From positions 51,989,936 through 52,053,935 of the forward strand of contig JAMXBB010000010.1 in the NCBI GenBank assembly GCA_024138015.1: a DNA stretch of 64,000 nucleotides, in the 5' to 3' direction. Both the position numbers and the translations under genes were made by a program. The stretch comes from Lumnitzera littorea (taxonomy: Eukaryota; Streptophyta; Magnoliopsida; Myrtales; Combretaceae). Under the pieces are notes generated by a model, which was not told where the DNA came from, ran no database searches, and saw nothing but the letters and a program-made list of their open reading frames with translations. Positions 33,145 to 46,167 of this stretch are shown here, piece after piece; position 1 is the first letter of the stretch, and every line of letters starts with the position of its first letter.

Positions 33145-35593
33145 CTGGTCATTGAAATAATTTTTATAAGGAATTGAAACAAACTTAAGAAACTATGTAA
33201 GTTTTCTTTAAGTTATACTCTTGACTAGTTTTTGAAATTTTTCCCGGTTTTTACCTAAAGTTCAATCGCGTATAACTTTTTCGTTTTAAATCCGATTTTT
33301 ATGATCTTATAGTCAATCTTCATCATTTTCGAGTGTAATTTAATGTGGTAAGGTTAGATTTTCGAAATGAGGTATACAATTCTGTCCATGGGTCAGAACA
33401 GTAGCGTTCCTCATGTGTTGGAGTGTTTTTGGGCCTTGTTTGGTAATTGGGCTTTTTAATAACTTAAGAAATTCTTTGGGCTTGGTCTTTAGATTTTATC
33501 CTAAGCTCAAAATACTCCTTAAGATCAGATTTACAACTTTGATTTATATTCCTAAAGCTAACAACCATTTCTTGGGCCTTTTAGTGGGCTTAAGTTGTCA
33601 AATGGGCTTGTTTTTGGTTCAAACTAAAGTTAATGACTTTGGTGGGCTTATGGGGCCTTAGGTGGATTTCTTATGAGCTTCAAAACAACTTCTCTTGGTT
33701 CTTTAAGTTGCTGGTCAGATTTTTGTTGAAGGCCCATCTTAGAGTTCTAAGCTTGTTTTGAGAGTTTTAGGCCCGGTTTTGAGTTTTAGGCTTTGTATAC
33801 TAATCATGCTTGCTTTGGTTAATCTTTTCACTTTGTTCTTTCACCTTTATCATACTTTTAGGCCTCATTTACCCATGTTCCAGATCTGTTCATGTTGTTC
33901 CTAAGGGGTGCTTACTTGGTTTTTCAACTTGTTTCATCATTTCCTTAAGTGTAGGTGATAGATTATGCACTTAACTACTTGTGTATAAATCTTAACTTAA
34001 GTTTCCTTCCATCAAATGATCCTTTAACTCATGCTCCACATAAAGAAATAAAAGATCTAATACTTCATAAAACCTCCATATCATAGCTCATGTCATACAA
34101 AGTTGATTTCTTCATAAAACTTCATGTGATGGATTTTTCCTTAACTTAAGTCTAGTTTTGAGCATGTTTAACTAAATGGAAACAAAATCAACATTCAAAT
34201 GATCATGGAACCTTCACGTCCAGCATGCTTACCCTTCATCAAAGTTCTCATTTCAAGATTTCCTTAGCTTAAAATCTTCCATTCAAAGCATTAAACAAAT
34301 GTCCATACAAAACACCAACTTTACATGCTCATATTTCAACTTCATGTAATGGTTTTAGGGTTTGTTTCTTAAAACGAATTTGTGTGCTATAACAACTCAA
34401 ACCTTACTCATATCTTCAAGAAATCCAAGTCTTCTAACATAAATATTAATCCACACATCACAAGAATCACTTACTCGTCCTTAACGCAAAGTTTGGTGGT
34501 TGTACACTAAGGTTCCTCTTAAGCCTTTAACTTTGCTTCCTCCTTTTTGCTTACCTTTTGAAACCCGAATCCTTTGGTCTTTTGGAAAGGGGTTTATGAA
34601 AGATTCTAATGGTCTTAGATGATCTTAAATGATGAAAGAAAATGGTACATGAACAAAGAAAAAAAATGCCGTAAGTTGAAGCTTTCAAAATGGAAGAAAA
34701 TGGATTTTGTGGGGTAAAGTTGTTTCCCCTTTTCATGTTTGTTTCTAAAGAGAGAAAGATGAAGTGAAAGTGAAATTGAAAGTGAGAGAAATGGGGAGGA
34801 GTGCAGCCGGTTGGAATGAAGAGAGAAGGAGTGTTTAAATGCCTTGAAAGTATTGTCTTAAAGCTTACAAAAAGTCAACAATTGCAACTCTTGATGATGT
34901 AAGCATTAAGGGGTGAATAGTGATGTGTAAGAGGAAGTGATTGATGGGTGAATGACAAATGCATGGCCCCCCTTTCTCCCCTTTTTAGATCTGCCATGGG
35001 AAGTCTTTTAATGGCATGGAGTGGTCTGTCACCTTTATTAAAGTTAAGCTCATGATTTCTTGTGAAAATTTGTCCATATGTAGTATAAGTGAAGAGGTGA
35101 TAAGGAAATTGTCTTATCACTAGATTTTGATAAGTTATCAATTGATAAATGATTCCAACTCTCAATTGATAAGTTATCTAAGGTGATTGGTTGGTCTACT
35201 TATTTATGGTGTAAGGCTTATGCATGAAGATAAGGACATAGCCTTATAGAAAATTGTTTTAGGATTTTCATCTTACATTGTTTTGTGATTTATGATTTGA
35301 TTTTTGTAGAATTGTGAAATTTTCTAAAGTTGAATGAAATTATTCAAATTAAATTATCGATTAATTATTTAGGGTTAAAATTCCTTAATGGTCTTAAGGT
35401 TTAGGGTTTTAAGTAGCTTTAGAGCTCGCAGTTCTTCAAGCTCGGGTTTTATTGACAATTGGCTTTTGAATTGTAAAAATTTAATTTGTTCCTAAATATA
35501 AACTTAAGTTTTTGGTTTAGTTGATCTTTAGGAACGTTCGGGAGGTACTCCTAATCAAGTCTTAGGCCTACTAAAAGTAGGGTTTACACATCC

Positions 35594-36073
35594 CGCCTGC
35601 TGCTTCGACAACTTAGTCTGACTTTGGAGGTACCTCAGCAATTTATGGTCAGCATATATGACAAATTCCCTCGGTAGTAAATAGTGCTGCCATACGTGCA
35701 GTGCTCGGATCAATGCCAAAAGTTCTTTGTCATACACAGAGTAATTTAACTGGGGTCCTCATAACTTCTCATTATGGAAGGCAATTGGTCGACCTTCCTG
35801 TATTAGGACAGTATCTATTCCAATGCTTGACGCGTCGCATTCTAGCTCAAAAATTTTGTCGAAGTCAAGTAACACCAACACCGAAGCAGAGGTCAATCTT
35901 TCTTTTATCTCGGCAAAACTCCTCTCCTCCCTTTCTCCCCATCGAAAGTCAGTGTTCTTCTTTGTTAACTCGATAAGTGGTGCGGTGAGGGTATTGAAAT
36001 TTCTGATGAATCACCTATAGAACGAAGCTAGTCTATGGAAACTTCTCACATCAGCACAAGTAATAGGAGTCGG
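35594..36073 (-). pseudogene. E2 RNase H, N-terminal part
   Basis: The minus strand encodes YDKELLALIRALHVWQHYLL and REFVIYADHKLLRYLQ up to the H insertion; the rest is at 31655-31799. The first catalytic Asp region (about 35850) and the Tyr-Asp-Lys-Glu block are recognisable. The frame is broken in places. Confidence 0.8.
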
Positions 36074-36600
36074 CTACTCGATAATTGCTCGGATCTTCTC
36101 ATCATCGACTCGTAAGCCTCCTCCATTGACTACATAACCCAAGAATACCACTTCTTCCTGGCAAAAGCAACATTTCTTTAGATTGCCGAATAGTCTCTCG
36201 GTATGGAGGATATCCAAGACTACTCTGAGATGTTTACAGTGACTCAACATGTCGGTACTATAGACCAGGATGTCGTCAAAGTACACCATGACACACTTCC
36301 CTATAAGATGTCTCAGCACATGGTTCATTAGTCTCATGAAAGTGCTCGAGGCATTCAATAAGCCGAAAGGCATGACCATCCATTCGTAAAGTCCATGTCG
36401 AGTCTTGAACGCAATCTTCCACTCATCGCCTAGCCTTATGTAGATCAAATGGTAGCTAAATTTAAGATCAATCTTGCTGAAAATTTTGGCTCCACTCAAT
36501 TCATCTAACATGGTTTCTAGCCTTAAGATCAGATACCTATATTTGATCGTAATCTTGTTCATAGCTCGACTATCTACACACATCCGTTAGGTTCCATCCT
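36074..36600 (-). pseudogene. E2 reverse transcriptase, largely open
   Basis: The minus-strand frame 36583-36074 is open for 169 codons: MCVDSRAMNKITIKYRY, KIDLKFSYHLIYIRLGDEW, KTRHGLYEWMVMPFGL, the catalytic YFDD (36272-36283), then the thumb with FLGYVV. It matches the fingers, palm and thumb of Ty3/gypsy RT without a stop in this stretch, the longest preserved coding piece in the window. The GDEWK...KTRHGLYEW features differ from G and fit a different chromovirus lineage. Confidence 0.88.
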
Positions 36601-37620
36601 TCTTCAATACTAGAAGTGCCAGTACAGCATAAGAAATGCCGGCACAGTATAGGGGCTAAGACTTTCCTTCACATATCCCCTCTTTAGCAACTCATTGACT
36701 TGTTGTTGGAGTTTAGCAACTTGCTCGAGATTCATTTGATAGGCCGTTTTATTCGGCAATGTAGTGCCGGGTATTAAGTCAATGCATTTGATACCTCAAG
36801 TAGGGGGCAACCCCTTAGGTAATTGTCCTGGGAACAATTCAGCATATTTATCTCGCAACTCCTTCACCTCTTGGGGTAGTTCACCCCATTCTTTTAATTC
36901 CAATAGTCGCTTGACCAGCATGAAGGTCGGCACATTGGCTTTAAGAGTCTCTTGGAGCTTAACTCTACTCATCACCAAAACCTTCTTCGATCCGCGAGAA
37001 AGTTTCATCTACAACTTATGAACTTCTCTCAGTAGCATCGAGTTTAATGTGATCTTCTGGTCATCCTTCTTGAACATGTAGGTGTTCCTATAATCATAAA
37101 TGACTCTCCTATCAAACAACCACGGTCTACCTAGCAATATGTGGGAAGCATACATGGGTAGTACGTCACATAGAATTTGGTCAAAGTAGTTCCCAATAAT
37201 GATCAGCAGTAGTATTTACTGGGTGACATGTAATGCTCCTTTCTCACTCAACCAGTGCAACTTGTACGGCTTTAGATGCATAACAGTCGACAACTTCAGC
37301 TTTAAAATCAAATCAGCTAATGCCACATTGGTGTAGCTTCCACTATCTACAATTAGGGCACACACTTGATCTTCACCTTGCAGGTTGTATGAAACAAATT
37401 CTCTCTTTACTCCTCCTCTCACGAGGGTTCCACATTCATAGTGCATTGGACAACCATGAGTAACTTGTCCAAGTCCTCAGCAAACACGTCTTCCTCAATC
37501 AACTCTTTCTCGGCATTTTCTTTCTTGGTAGCAACCTCCTCTTCTATAAGTTCCTCATCAATGCTATCTACTTCTAGCTTTAGGATGTCTCCCTTGATGA
37601 CCATCGTTCTTTAGTTTGGG
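36600..37620 (-). pseudogene. E2 protease and RT N-terminal remnant
   Basis: On the minus strand a Glu-rich linker (37419-37604) precedes a protease with ALIVDSGSYTNVALADL. The catalytic Asp-Ser-Gly is intact, read from plus-strand positions 37341-37347. A long segment to about 36610 follows, containing LGRPWLFDR, a LPQEVKELRDKYAELFPGQL stretch and IDLIPG, the usual sequence before the RT palm. A few stops occur. Confidence 0.78.
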
Positions 37621-38680
37621 CACTGAGCAACCATATGTCCGAACCCTTAGCATTTGAAAAATTTGATCTGGCTTGTCTTCCTTCTAGATCCTTACCCCTT
37701 CTCATAAGTTCGAGTTGGCACTTCATTGTTAGATCGGCCTTTCTACTCTGCTTGATAGTCGTTAGAGTTCGATGACTTCCCTGTCCGGGTCAACTAGTTG
37801 GCATCCTGGTCAACACTCGGCCTTTCCTCTACCTCCCCACGCATTGGGCAATCCTAACAGCTTCATCCATTGTAGTGAATCATTGAAGCTCCACAATATC
37901 CCGAATATCACCTCTTAGTCAAGTAACAAATCTTGACACAATTCGAGCTAGTGGTTCATCCACCTCACAATGGATCATGAGCATTTGAAACTCTTGAACA
38001 TACTCATCAATAGTTCAGCTTCCTTGTCTTAGCTCCTGAAACCAAGTGAAAGTATCTTGAAGATAAGTTTCCAGCACAAATCTATTTCTAAGTATTCTCT
38101 TCATCTCAAGCCAAGTATTAATCTCTTGGTAGCCTTCTCGTCTTCTTATGGCCTGAAAATTCTTCCACCACATGGCAGCATATTCGGAGAACTCAATGGC
38201 AGCAATTCTCACCTTCTCATAATCCTCATATTGATAGTAATCAAACACACACTCTACCTTCTCTTCCTACTCTAGATATTCATCAGTATTCCCAAATCCA
38301 TTGAAACTCAAAATTCGAAGCTTCACATGGTTGAATGCTCTAGGGACTCGTACATACTCTTCTTCAAAATATTCTTCCTCGTCCTCTTCATTAAGCTTTA
38401 TCAGATCTATTCTTCACCTTAGTCATCCGCCTACTCTTCCACCTTGAACAAGTCAAGCTATGTTCTGACCTTTAACAGGTTGAGCAACTTGTGGGGTGTT
38501 TTGCATGGCCTTAGTAGGTCAGCAAGCTAATGCGTGAACAACTCGGGTCAGATCTACCAATAGGTTATCTACTTCATCAAGTCTCTCGTCAATGCTTTTG
38601 AGAGTTCCCTGAGACTGTTGTCCATGGTAGACAACTCTACTATCATTGCCAATACCAACATTCATACTTGGTTCAGTCAT
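37620..38680 (-). pseudogene. E2 gag remnant
   Basis: A possible start ATG is at 38680 (minus), MTEPSMNVGIG, about 160 bp downstream of the PBS. Capsid is clearest at 38015-38248, with VFDYYQYEDYEKVRIAAIEF, WWKNF and the TWLEMKRILRNRF motif. The nucleocapsid knuckle at about 37630-37680 reads FKC, stop, GFGHMVAQCP: the first Cys is lost to decay and the rest of the CCHC is present. Several stops are present. Confidence 0.78.
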
Positions 38681-38836
38681 TCTTCCTCACAAAATCAAAG
38701 CTCAAACAAACACTTCATGAAATTAACAATTAACAACACAACGCTCAAATGAACACACTAACTTGCTCTATTTCACAAACATAAAACAGAGTATAACAAA
38801 ACTTCAAAAACACATATCAACTCGAACAAAACCTTT

Positions 38837-38848
38837 GCTCTAATACCA
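38837..38848 (-). other. E2 primer binding site
   Basis: Minus-strand TGGTATTAGAGC, one mismatch from the initiator-tRNA-Met PBS, three bases from the LTR at 38852. Confidence 0.85.
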
Positions 38849-38851
38849 AGA

Positions 38852-39733
38852 TGTCACAAACCGTGACCAAGAACAAATAAGACCGGTGGTCGCTGGATGG
38901 GTCCAAGCTTGCACAAAGCTCGAAAGAGTTAATGAAGAAAGTGCAAAAGAACAAAATGACAAATGGAACGATAAGCAAAAGCCACGAATAGCTTCAAAGG
39001 ATATGATGCACCAATAGAACTTCCAAGGACTCATAGCACAATTCGATATGATGTACGAAGCAATCTAGTGAGTTTACTCGCCACCTAACCTTACTCAAGG
39101 GTTAGAATAAGTATGATGCCAATCGTAAAAACAACAGAGTGTTTACACTAGGAAGGAAAAAATACTCAGGTGTATTAATGATGATTATGTCTATCTATGA
39201 CTTACAAATACAAAGGGTATTTATACCCAAGAATTTAGGTCAATTTGCCAAAAAGGGAAAAGACAAAACAGGTGTTACCCTAAAGTAGTAATGTACAATA
39301 ATACAAAAGGGTAAAAATGAATATTCATAGAGACAATAATTAGTGGGGCGGATTCTATACGTAATTCTATATACGTGGAGATGCTATATTAGTGAAGGTT
39401 GTTAAAAGATGCGAACAAAACAGTACGGTCGATTGGCTTGTCCGAGCAGGGATGGATTATGTATTTCAGGGTCTTTCTCTCGGCATATTGATAAGGGTAA
39501 TGCTGAGTAAGTGATTAGGCATAAAGGAGGACTGGATATTGTCTCAGCCATCCATTTCTTAACATTCTATCTACGAAAGATTGCTAGTCATTCGATATGG
39601 CTTAAGAAGTGACTCGACAAGTAAGTACTCAACCTTGGCAGGAGTCGGCTAGAATAGAAGAATTCATCTCATCAAGCCTTCCAATCCTTAGGCTCAGCTG
39701 CAGGTCAATGGGCCAGTAGCTCGATTCCCATCA
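38852..39733 (-). repeat. E2 5' LTR (882 bp)
   Basis: Plus-strand ends are tgtcacaaacc and gattcccatca. It aligns with E2 3' LTR and both E1 LTRs. A TATA-like box is on the minus strand at 39218-39225. Confidence 0.86.
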
Positions 39734-39740
39734 AGGAAGA

Positions 39741-42700
39741 TGTAAACCCTATGAAATTTCGACAAACCAAAAATGAAGTCGGATGAAAAAGTCCTCAAAT
39801 AATCCCTAGAACCACCCAGACATAATAATAAAACCCTAAGTAAAAGAATCAAACTCTAAACATTCAACTAAAAATCCTAAATTAAGTAAGCCCTAAAACC
39901 CTAACTAAACGAGAAAGAACCCTAGGAACCTTAGTACTTGAAAAACCATAGGATGATAATGAAACCCTAAAATGATCATTAAGCTCGAGTTAAATTATCA
40001 GATATCTTAACAACACTAATGAACACTAATAATAAGTTTAAACCTAATGATAAAAGTGATCAATATCACTAAACAACTAAAATCCTAACTTTCAAGCTCG
40101 TATGCTAACCAAATTACTATAAATGGACATCAAACCCTAATTAAACCCTAAGGATGCGTATAAGTACTTAAAATTAACCAAAGTGTGTTATCTAAATTCA
40201 ATAGAACCCTAAACATATCCTAATTATGCCTAACTACTATCCATTACCCTAATCAAACCTTAATCTATAACCAACTACCATTACATCTTAATTAACTACA
40301 ACTCAAACTTGATTAAGGGCTACAAGACAATCTCTTAATTACATTTAGTACATGTTGTACCTTAAGGGGACAAGATCTTCCCCAAATTAGAAATAAAGTA
40401 AGAGGGTACATGACCTGCTTTTTAGCTAAGTCCTTTACCACCCAAAATACACACACTTTGTCCCCTTACTCTCTTTCTCCTTCATGCCAGCCATCCCCTT
40501 CTCCCTCACTCATTTTGTTTGTTTTTACAAACCCTAAAACACTCTTAAAGGATCAAACCCTAAACACCCTTCATTCTCTCCTTCGGCCACCACACTCACA
40601 TTATTGCTGGCCACTTCACCATCGCCGCCACCACCACACCAAGCCTTGCGCCACCCACATAGATCCCCCTAGCCCTTCAATACACACACACACCCTTAGA
40701 CACACACCAAGCTCACAGCACACCCACATAAGGAGGTCATTCTTAACCTTACTCCAATAAGCCACTAAGTTAGCTTTTCTTGTAGAATAGTGTTAGGAAC
40801 TTGTATTTTCTTGGATGAAATTTACTTTATAGCATCGTCTTAGATGTTTTAGGGTGTTTCACGAGGAACAAATAAGGTTAGTAAAAGAAAAACGCACTTC
40901 GATAAAGTGTTATAGCACCAGTAAGCATGATAGTATAGTGTAGTGTTGATTTTTGGTCTAGATCATTAGGAAGTATGCTGAAACCCCCATTCCCTTTTAC
41001 ATGCTGCCACTTACTTAACACCACAACACCTTTCTACACATTTTTTTGTCATGATTATAGCAATAGATGAGTAAGAACATAGGTTACTTAAGTAGAATCA
41101 CCATAAAAACAAGTGTTGCATGAAAATGGAAGAAATGACCGTAAGAACACTAAGTGGCCACCACTTCCATGAACCCATTAGATCTATAAAATTTGATTTA
41201 TTAGCTTAATGACCTATTTATTTAGTGTCAAGTATGATTTAGGACTTAATTAATCAAGTTAAGTAAGCTAATGTGTAGATAAGGCCCTAAACTAGCTTAA
41301 TTAGTGATTAAAGGCTTAAAAATGGTGTTAATAACCACCAAAAAATTAATGTCCAGATCTGTAAATCTAATAAAAGTGGGATAAACTTAAGTGCAATGTT
41401 GGGCTTAAGCCCAAAAAGATAAGTAGGTTTAGGCCTAAGGCCCTAAAAGATGATTTATGCTCAAATAGCCCCAAGGAACTAACTTTAAAGCCTATGTAGC
41501 TAAGTGACAAGATATGAACCTTAGGTTGAAGGGCTTAGAATGAGTTAATTGATAGGCCTACTAAACCTAAAGGCCTATTCAAGACACCTACTATAGGCTC
41601 CTTAGTGATTTAGAGTCTTAAACTTAGTAAAAAAGCCTATTTAGACTCATAAGAGTATCACCAAGGCCTACTTTAAAATTTTAAGGTATTGGGCAGAAAA
41701 ATTCCATTTAAAATACTTAAAAGAAAGCCCAAGTTATTAAGTACAAGGCCTAAATTCAAAAACCAAGCCTAAGACCCAAAATTAAGCTTAAATCCTAAAG
41801 TGACCCAACTTATCATTTAGGCCCATGACCTTGTGAGGACCAAATCAAAAAATTGCTGACCTAGAAACTTAGAAATAACTTCAACAAATGAAAGAATATT
41901 CGAAAATGATGAAAATGACTATAAGTCATAGAAAAGGAATTTAAATGAAGAAAATAAGTCCGAATTATGAAAATAACTAAATTAAGGTTAGCAAGCAATA
42001 AGCCTAGTTAGCTAATGCAAATATAATACTCATAAACCTTAATTATATTCTTCAAGTGACAAAGATACTGAGTTGGATGCAGTCAAGGACTAATGGGACT
42101 GATGAGTATCATGGCTGAGTGAGTATACCAACCCCCTGCTTTACTTCTTTTGTGCTTATAGTTAGTGAATTATTTAATTATATCAGATAACTGAACTTAT
42201 TGCGTGTTAAGACATATGGGATATCGTATGTGCTTGTTATGATTTATCTTACTTGCAAAATATCTTAAGTTATTACAAATGTCTATGCTTGCTGCATTAG
42301 AACTTAGGATATTGGAGTGCCTGAATATAATTTATTGATAACCCATGAATCTAAGCTAATAAATATCCAACCCTTAATTAAAAATGGACTTGCATTGCAT
42401 CTTATAACATGAATCAAGGGCATCAACATCACATAGTAGAATAGGAGATCATGCTTAGTTGGATCCGTGTAACATATTGTGTATTGAGATTGTTATCATA
42501 TAGCGTATTTCGTACGATAAGTTCTTGCCTCTACCTTTGGGAACTACTCAGCTTGGTGGAGTACTGCCTTCTGCTTGAGGTCATACCGTATCTACTGTTG
42601 AAGGTGATATTATCAATAAGAGACTTCGAATTAGATGCAAATACTTAGGTCTTGATGTACCTAAATACTTCCTAACTTGAGCAACGATGAGCGTTAAAAT

Positions 42701-42760
42701 TGTGCTACATACAGTTAATAGCCAACTGTATATATTGTTGCATTACATATGCTTGTCCAT
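39741..42760 (+). repeat. G 3' LTR, first segment
   Basis: Starts TGTAAACCCT directly after the rest of the PPT and aligns with the 5' LTR segments 4650-7188, 14176-14304 and 17573 onward. It contains a C/T-rich leader (about 40400-40740) and the GTGAGT site (42119-42124). Its micro-exon-like block is decayed (DTELDAVKD, stop, WD, stop). It holds the empty sites for B1/B2 (about 42330) and E1 (about 42475). Cut at 42760 by B3. Confidence 0.85.
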
Positions 42761-44149
42761 TGTAAACCCCTAAAATTATCAACCTAGCTTTTGTAATAGA
42801 CTCGACTATGTTAGATAATTTAGGAGTCGACAAGGCTAATGAAAGTGAAAACCCTAAAAGAATTACTCAATCGCGTAAAGAATTTTTCTACCCTAAATGT
42901 TTCTAAATACTAAAGATTTTATTCAAAAGTGATAGAAACCCTAAAAATGATTATCTTAAAGACACATGTGCACTAATCCAACATGATATACCCTAAAACC
43001 CTAATTGATAATATAATGCCCATCTTTTGTACAATTCACTAGTAAAGGGTTAGAGATGACCCTCATTCATACTTATATGCTTTGAATCCTTAGGTAATCC
43101 ATTAGAAATTAAGATAATGAGTCATAGATTATGTTCACTTCTTAAGTAAGTGATTAAGATAGTTTCACGTAGAGTTAGAGTAATAGTTGAGGATTAGGTT
43201 TATGTAGTGAACCTTAACACTTAAATTGGTACTTTTTGCATTTGTTATTCAAAGTAGTTTATCAAATGAGATATATAAGCTATAAAGACCTAAAGTAAGA
43301 TCTCATCAACAATGTTTACTAATCAATTCATCAAATACCTCATTTCCCCTCATTTCCTTCATTTTTCCTCTAATTTCCCTTAATTACTACATTATGTGCA
43401 CAAAATTAAACATACTTAAGGAATGTTGACTAAGGTAATGCATGTTGACCAAAGTCAAAGGGTTGACCAAGTCAACATTTTGAAAAGTCAAAAGTCTTAA
43501 GAGATAAGGAAAATATCTTAGTTCTTAATGATGGTTTTCTTTTCTTTTCCTTTTGATTTTTCTTTTCCCTTCTCTCTTAATTGTTGCCGTCCACCTCTCC
43601 TCCTTCTAGACCCCACCATTTGTTGTCTTCCATAATTGAAAACAAAACAAAAGAAACAAAAACAAAACCCCCCATTTCAAGCCGTGAACTTCCCCTCCAC
43701 TTTCACTTTCACTTTCATTCCTTTGCTTTTGTCTCCTTAAACTTCAACACAATTAAAGGTATGTTCTTAAGTTATTTTATGTTACTTTATGTTATTCATT
43801 AGTTAGTTAATTAGGTAGATTAGATAAGTGGTTAGGTGTTTAGTGATGTCTTGACAAAGAGGAAACAAAGTTTTCATCTTTAAGTATAGAAAATGAAGAA
43901 TCACGAAGGAAATGGAAGAAATACATGTGTATATACTCTTAGATATGTGTACATAAAGAAATACCAAAGAAATACAAGTATGTGAACCTTTATACATAAG
44001 TATGTATCATGTACATAACCTAATTTAAGACCATATCTAACTATATATATATATACTATACTAAATACATACATAGAATTACAAAAGGATGAAATTGAGA
44101 GGATTTTCTTAAGGAAAAATTTGGCATACGAATTTTTAGTATGAAAATA

Positions 44150-44451
44150 CGTATCCAACCGTATAGGTATATGAGTAGGAATACATGTATAAATACGGTA
44201 TAAGTATATGTAGATGTATAAGTATATGTATGTATAAGGCATATGTACATAAGTATAAGTATAAGGCATATGTACATAAGTATAAAGTAAGAAATAAATG
44301 TACGTAAGACATGTACATGTGACATAAGCATGATGTAATGCTTATGTAATCAAATGATGAGGTGGATGATGACATAAGCATATGATGACATAAAGAAAAG
44401 ATGACATAAGCAATGACATAAAGAAAAGATGATGTAAGTAATGACATAAAC
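44150..44451. repeat. TATG-rich and ATGACATAAGC minisatellite stretch in B3
   Basis: Same two repeat blocks, in the same order, as in B1 (8860-9160), with different unit numbers. Confidence 0.7.
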
Positions 44452-44919
44452 ATAGGTTTAGAAAATGAGAAAAGTAAGAAAAGTGTAGCTAATTAGATAC
44501 TTAAATTAGAAAATTCTAATACACCTTCTAAATTAGATTATACCTAATTTAGTATATGAATTGGTAATAACAAAGTAAATTCCTAAATTATAAGAATTTA
44601 AGGAATAAAGGATACAAATATAAGTAATAAGAATACTTAACTATTATAACTAAAAATTTCTATAAATTTAGTTTATAATGTAAAATAGGGGTCTTAACAT
44701 CCAAAACAAACATTACCGTGTGAATATACATCCGAAAACGATAAAAAATGACTATAAATTCATAAATATCAGAAATAAAACGAAAAAGTTATATACGATT
44801 GAAATTAAAGTCTTACCGGGTAAAAGTTAATAGTAGTCTAAGTAGAATTAGGTAATTAAATGTTTAGAATTATTAGTTAATTCAAATACTTATTAGTGTT
44901 GTTATTACATAATGATCAG

Positions 44920-44985
44920 GTGACCCTGAGGTGAACGAGGACCTCCCAATCGATTACTACGATTAGGGCAAATCATTATGGCCGA
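44920..44985 (+). other. Conserved 66-nt micro-exon-like block in LTR B3
   Basis: Between CAG (44917-44919) and GTGAGT (44986-44991). Frame GDPEVNEDLPIDYYD then TAG; upstream TGA two codons before. Splicing from 43758 to 44920 would join ...FNTIK to this peptide in frame. Confidence 0.65.
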
Positions 44986-46167
44986 GTGAGTATTTACCCA
45001 ATGATTTCATGCTTGTTTTGTAATTGTAGATAGTGGACTTAAATATTATTGTTAATTGATGATTGTGTGGGGTTTGGGAAAATGCCTGTGTGTGTTGGTA
45101 TGTTTTGAATTGTGAACTTATCTTAAATATTGATAATGCTATGTTTGTTGCATAGTAGTATAGAAAATGATTGTGTGCACAATTGGATGGTCATAGCATA
45201 ATTTGAACCTAATTATACTCGGCCTATAAAAAGAAATTGAGACATGCATTAACATGCATAGCATGGATACTATTCCGGCCGTCACATCACACGGAGGTAA
45301 AGAGAGGCCATTCGGGGGTTGATATTATTCGTTTATTTGGTTCTGTACGGTGCACTCGTACAAAATGACCTTACCCTAGCCCGCGGGAACACTAGGCGTT
45401 GGAGGCGCCAACCGCCTGGCTAAGGGTCGAGTCTAGAGGCCTCCGTTTAGGGGTGAGTGTGGACTGCGGGGGCCCACTCACAATTATGCTAGAACTTAGG
45501 TTTTTCTGAAAATAAAAGAATTATTTGACATAAGTACGGAATGTGGAATTCTGTAGTAAAGTAAGTTCTAGTATAATACCCGGATCTAATTGGTGCCGTG
45601 TATACTCCAACCCTGACTTCGGAGGGCGTTAAATCTGAGTTATGTATATGAACTAGTTAATTATACGTATTGATTGGCATACTGGTTGATCATTCATTCA
45701 TATGCTTGAATATAATGTATTTATAACTTGCTTGTGGTGTGGCTGAGGGTTTTGCTCACTAAGCTTAGGCTTACACCCCTTTAGACTTTTGTTGCAGGAT
45801 AGCCTGTTCGTAGAGATAGGACGAGGAATGCCGCAAGTTAGCTTGGGAACTTGGGCAAGAGCGAGCTGATATGTGTACTGAGAGAGAACAGTTTATTTAG
45901 ACTCTTCCCATGTACTTTCTTTATCTTATTATTATAGACTTAGACATACTTAAATGCTGTGTAATATAAGCTTTGTAACTTAAATTTTATATAAATATAT
46001 TTGTGTAATGATATCATGTGAGTCTGGATGTTCTTTGGAAACTAGTAGTTGTAGAGCCTTGTATATTGTGTGAAGAGTTCTTGATTGGAAGGGTAACCAA
46101 TCAGGGGTTCTTTGTACAATATATGGCGTCTGCCACGACTAGGCCGTCCTCAGTTCATGACATCCAT

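Larger units (their letters stand above)
31805..35588 (-). mobile_element. LTR H: solo long LTR inserted in E2 RNase H, minus strand
   Basis: Perfect TSD catcc at 31800-31804 and 35589-35593; removing H rejoins an RNase H reading frame. On the minus strand it starts TGTAAACCCT at 35588. The layout is that of C: C/T-rich leader (about 34830-34480), donor-like GTAAGT (34469-34474), acceptor-like CAG (33145-33147), peptide block, GTGAGT (33079-33084), GC-richer core (about 32570-32800) and GTGCAGG (CAG at 32219-32221). No element proteins are encoded. Because it sits in E2, which sits in G, it is among the youngest insertions here. Confidence 0.88.
24794..39733 (-). mobile_element. Element E2: Ty3/gypsy element, minus strand, carrying F and H
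   Basis: Minus-strand order is 5' LTR (38852-39733), PBS (38837-38848), gag, protease, RT, RNase H, integrase, PPT (about 30417-30427), 3' LTR (29692-30416 plus 24794-24944). Without F and H it is about 6.4 kb. Both LTRs start tg(t/g)tgtgaac-like and end cccatca. RT and integrase motifs, and an integrase tail ending FNMANLSPYH, resemble chromoviruses of the CRM/Reina side and differ from G. I see no ordinary chromodomain. Several stops make it inactive. Confidence 0.85.
42761..46162 (+). mobile_element. LTR B3: solo long LTR (3402 bp)
   Basis: Perfect TSD tccat at 42756-42760 and 46163-46167. The empty site is preserved in the G 5' LTR at about 17850. It starts TGTAAACCCC and ends TTCATGACA. 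Layout as B1: leader (about 43510-43758), GTATGT (43759-43764), ATGACATAAGC units, CAG (44917-44919), peptide block, GTGAGT (44986-44991), GC-richer core (about 45280-45630), TTGCAGG (CAG at 45795-45797). From 43581 the leader frame is open to the first donor and in phase with the peptide block. Confidence 0.9.
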
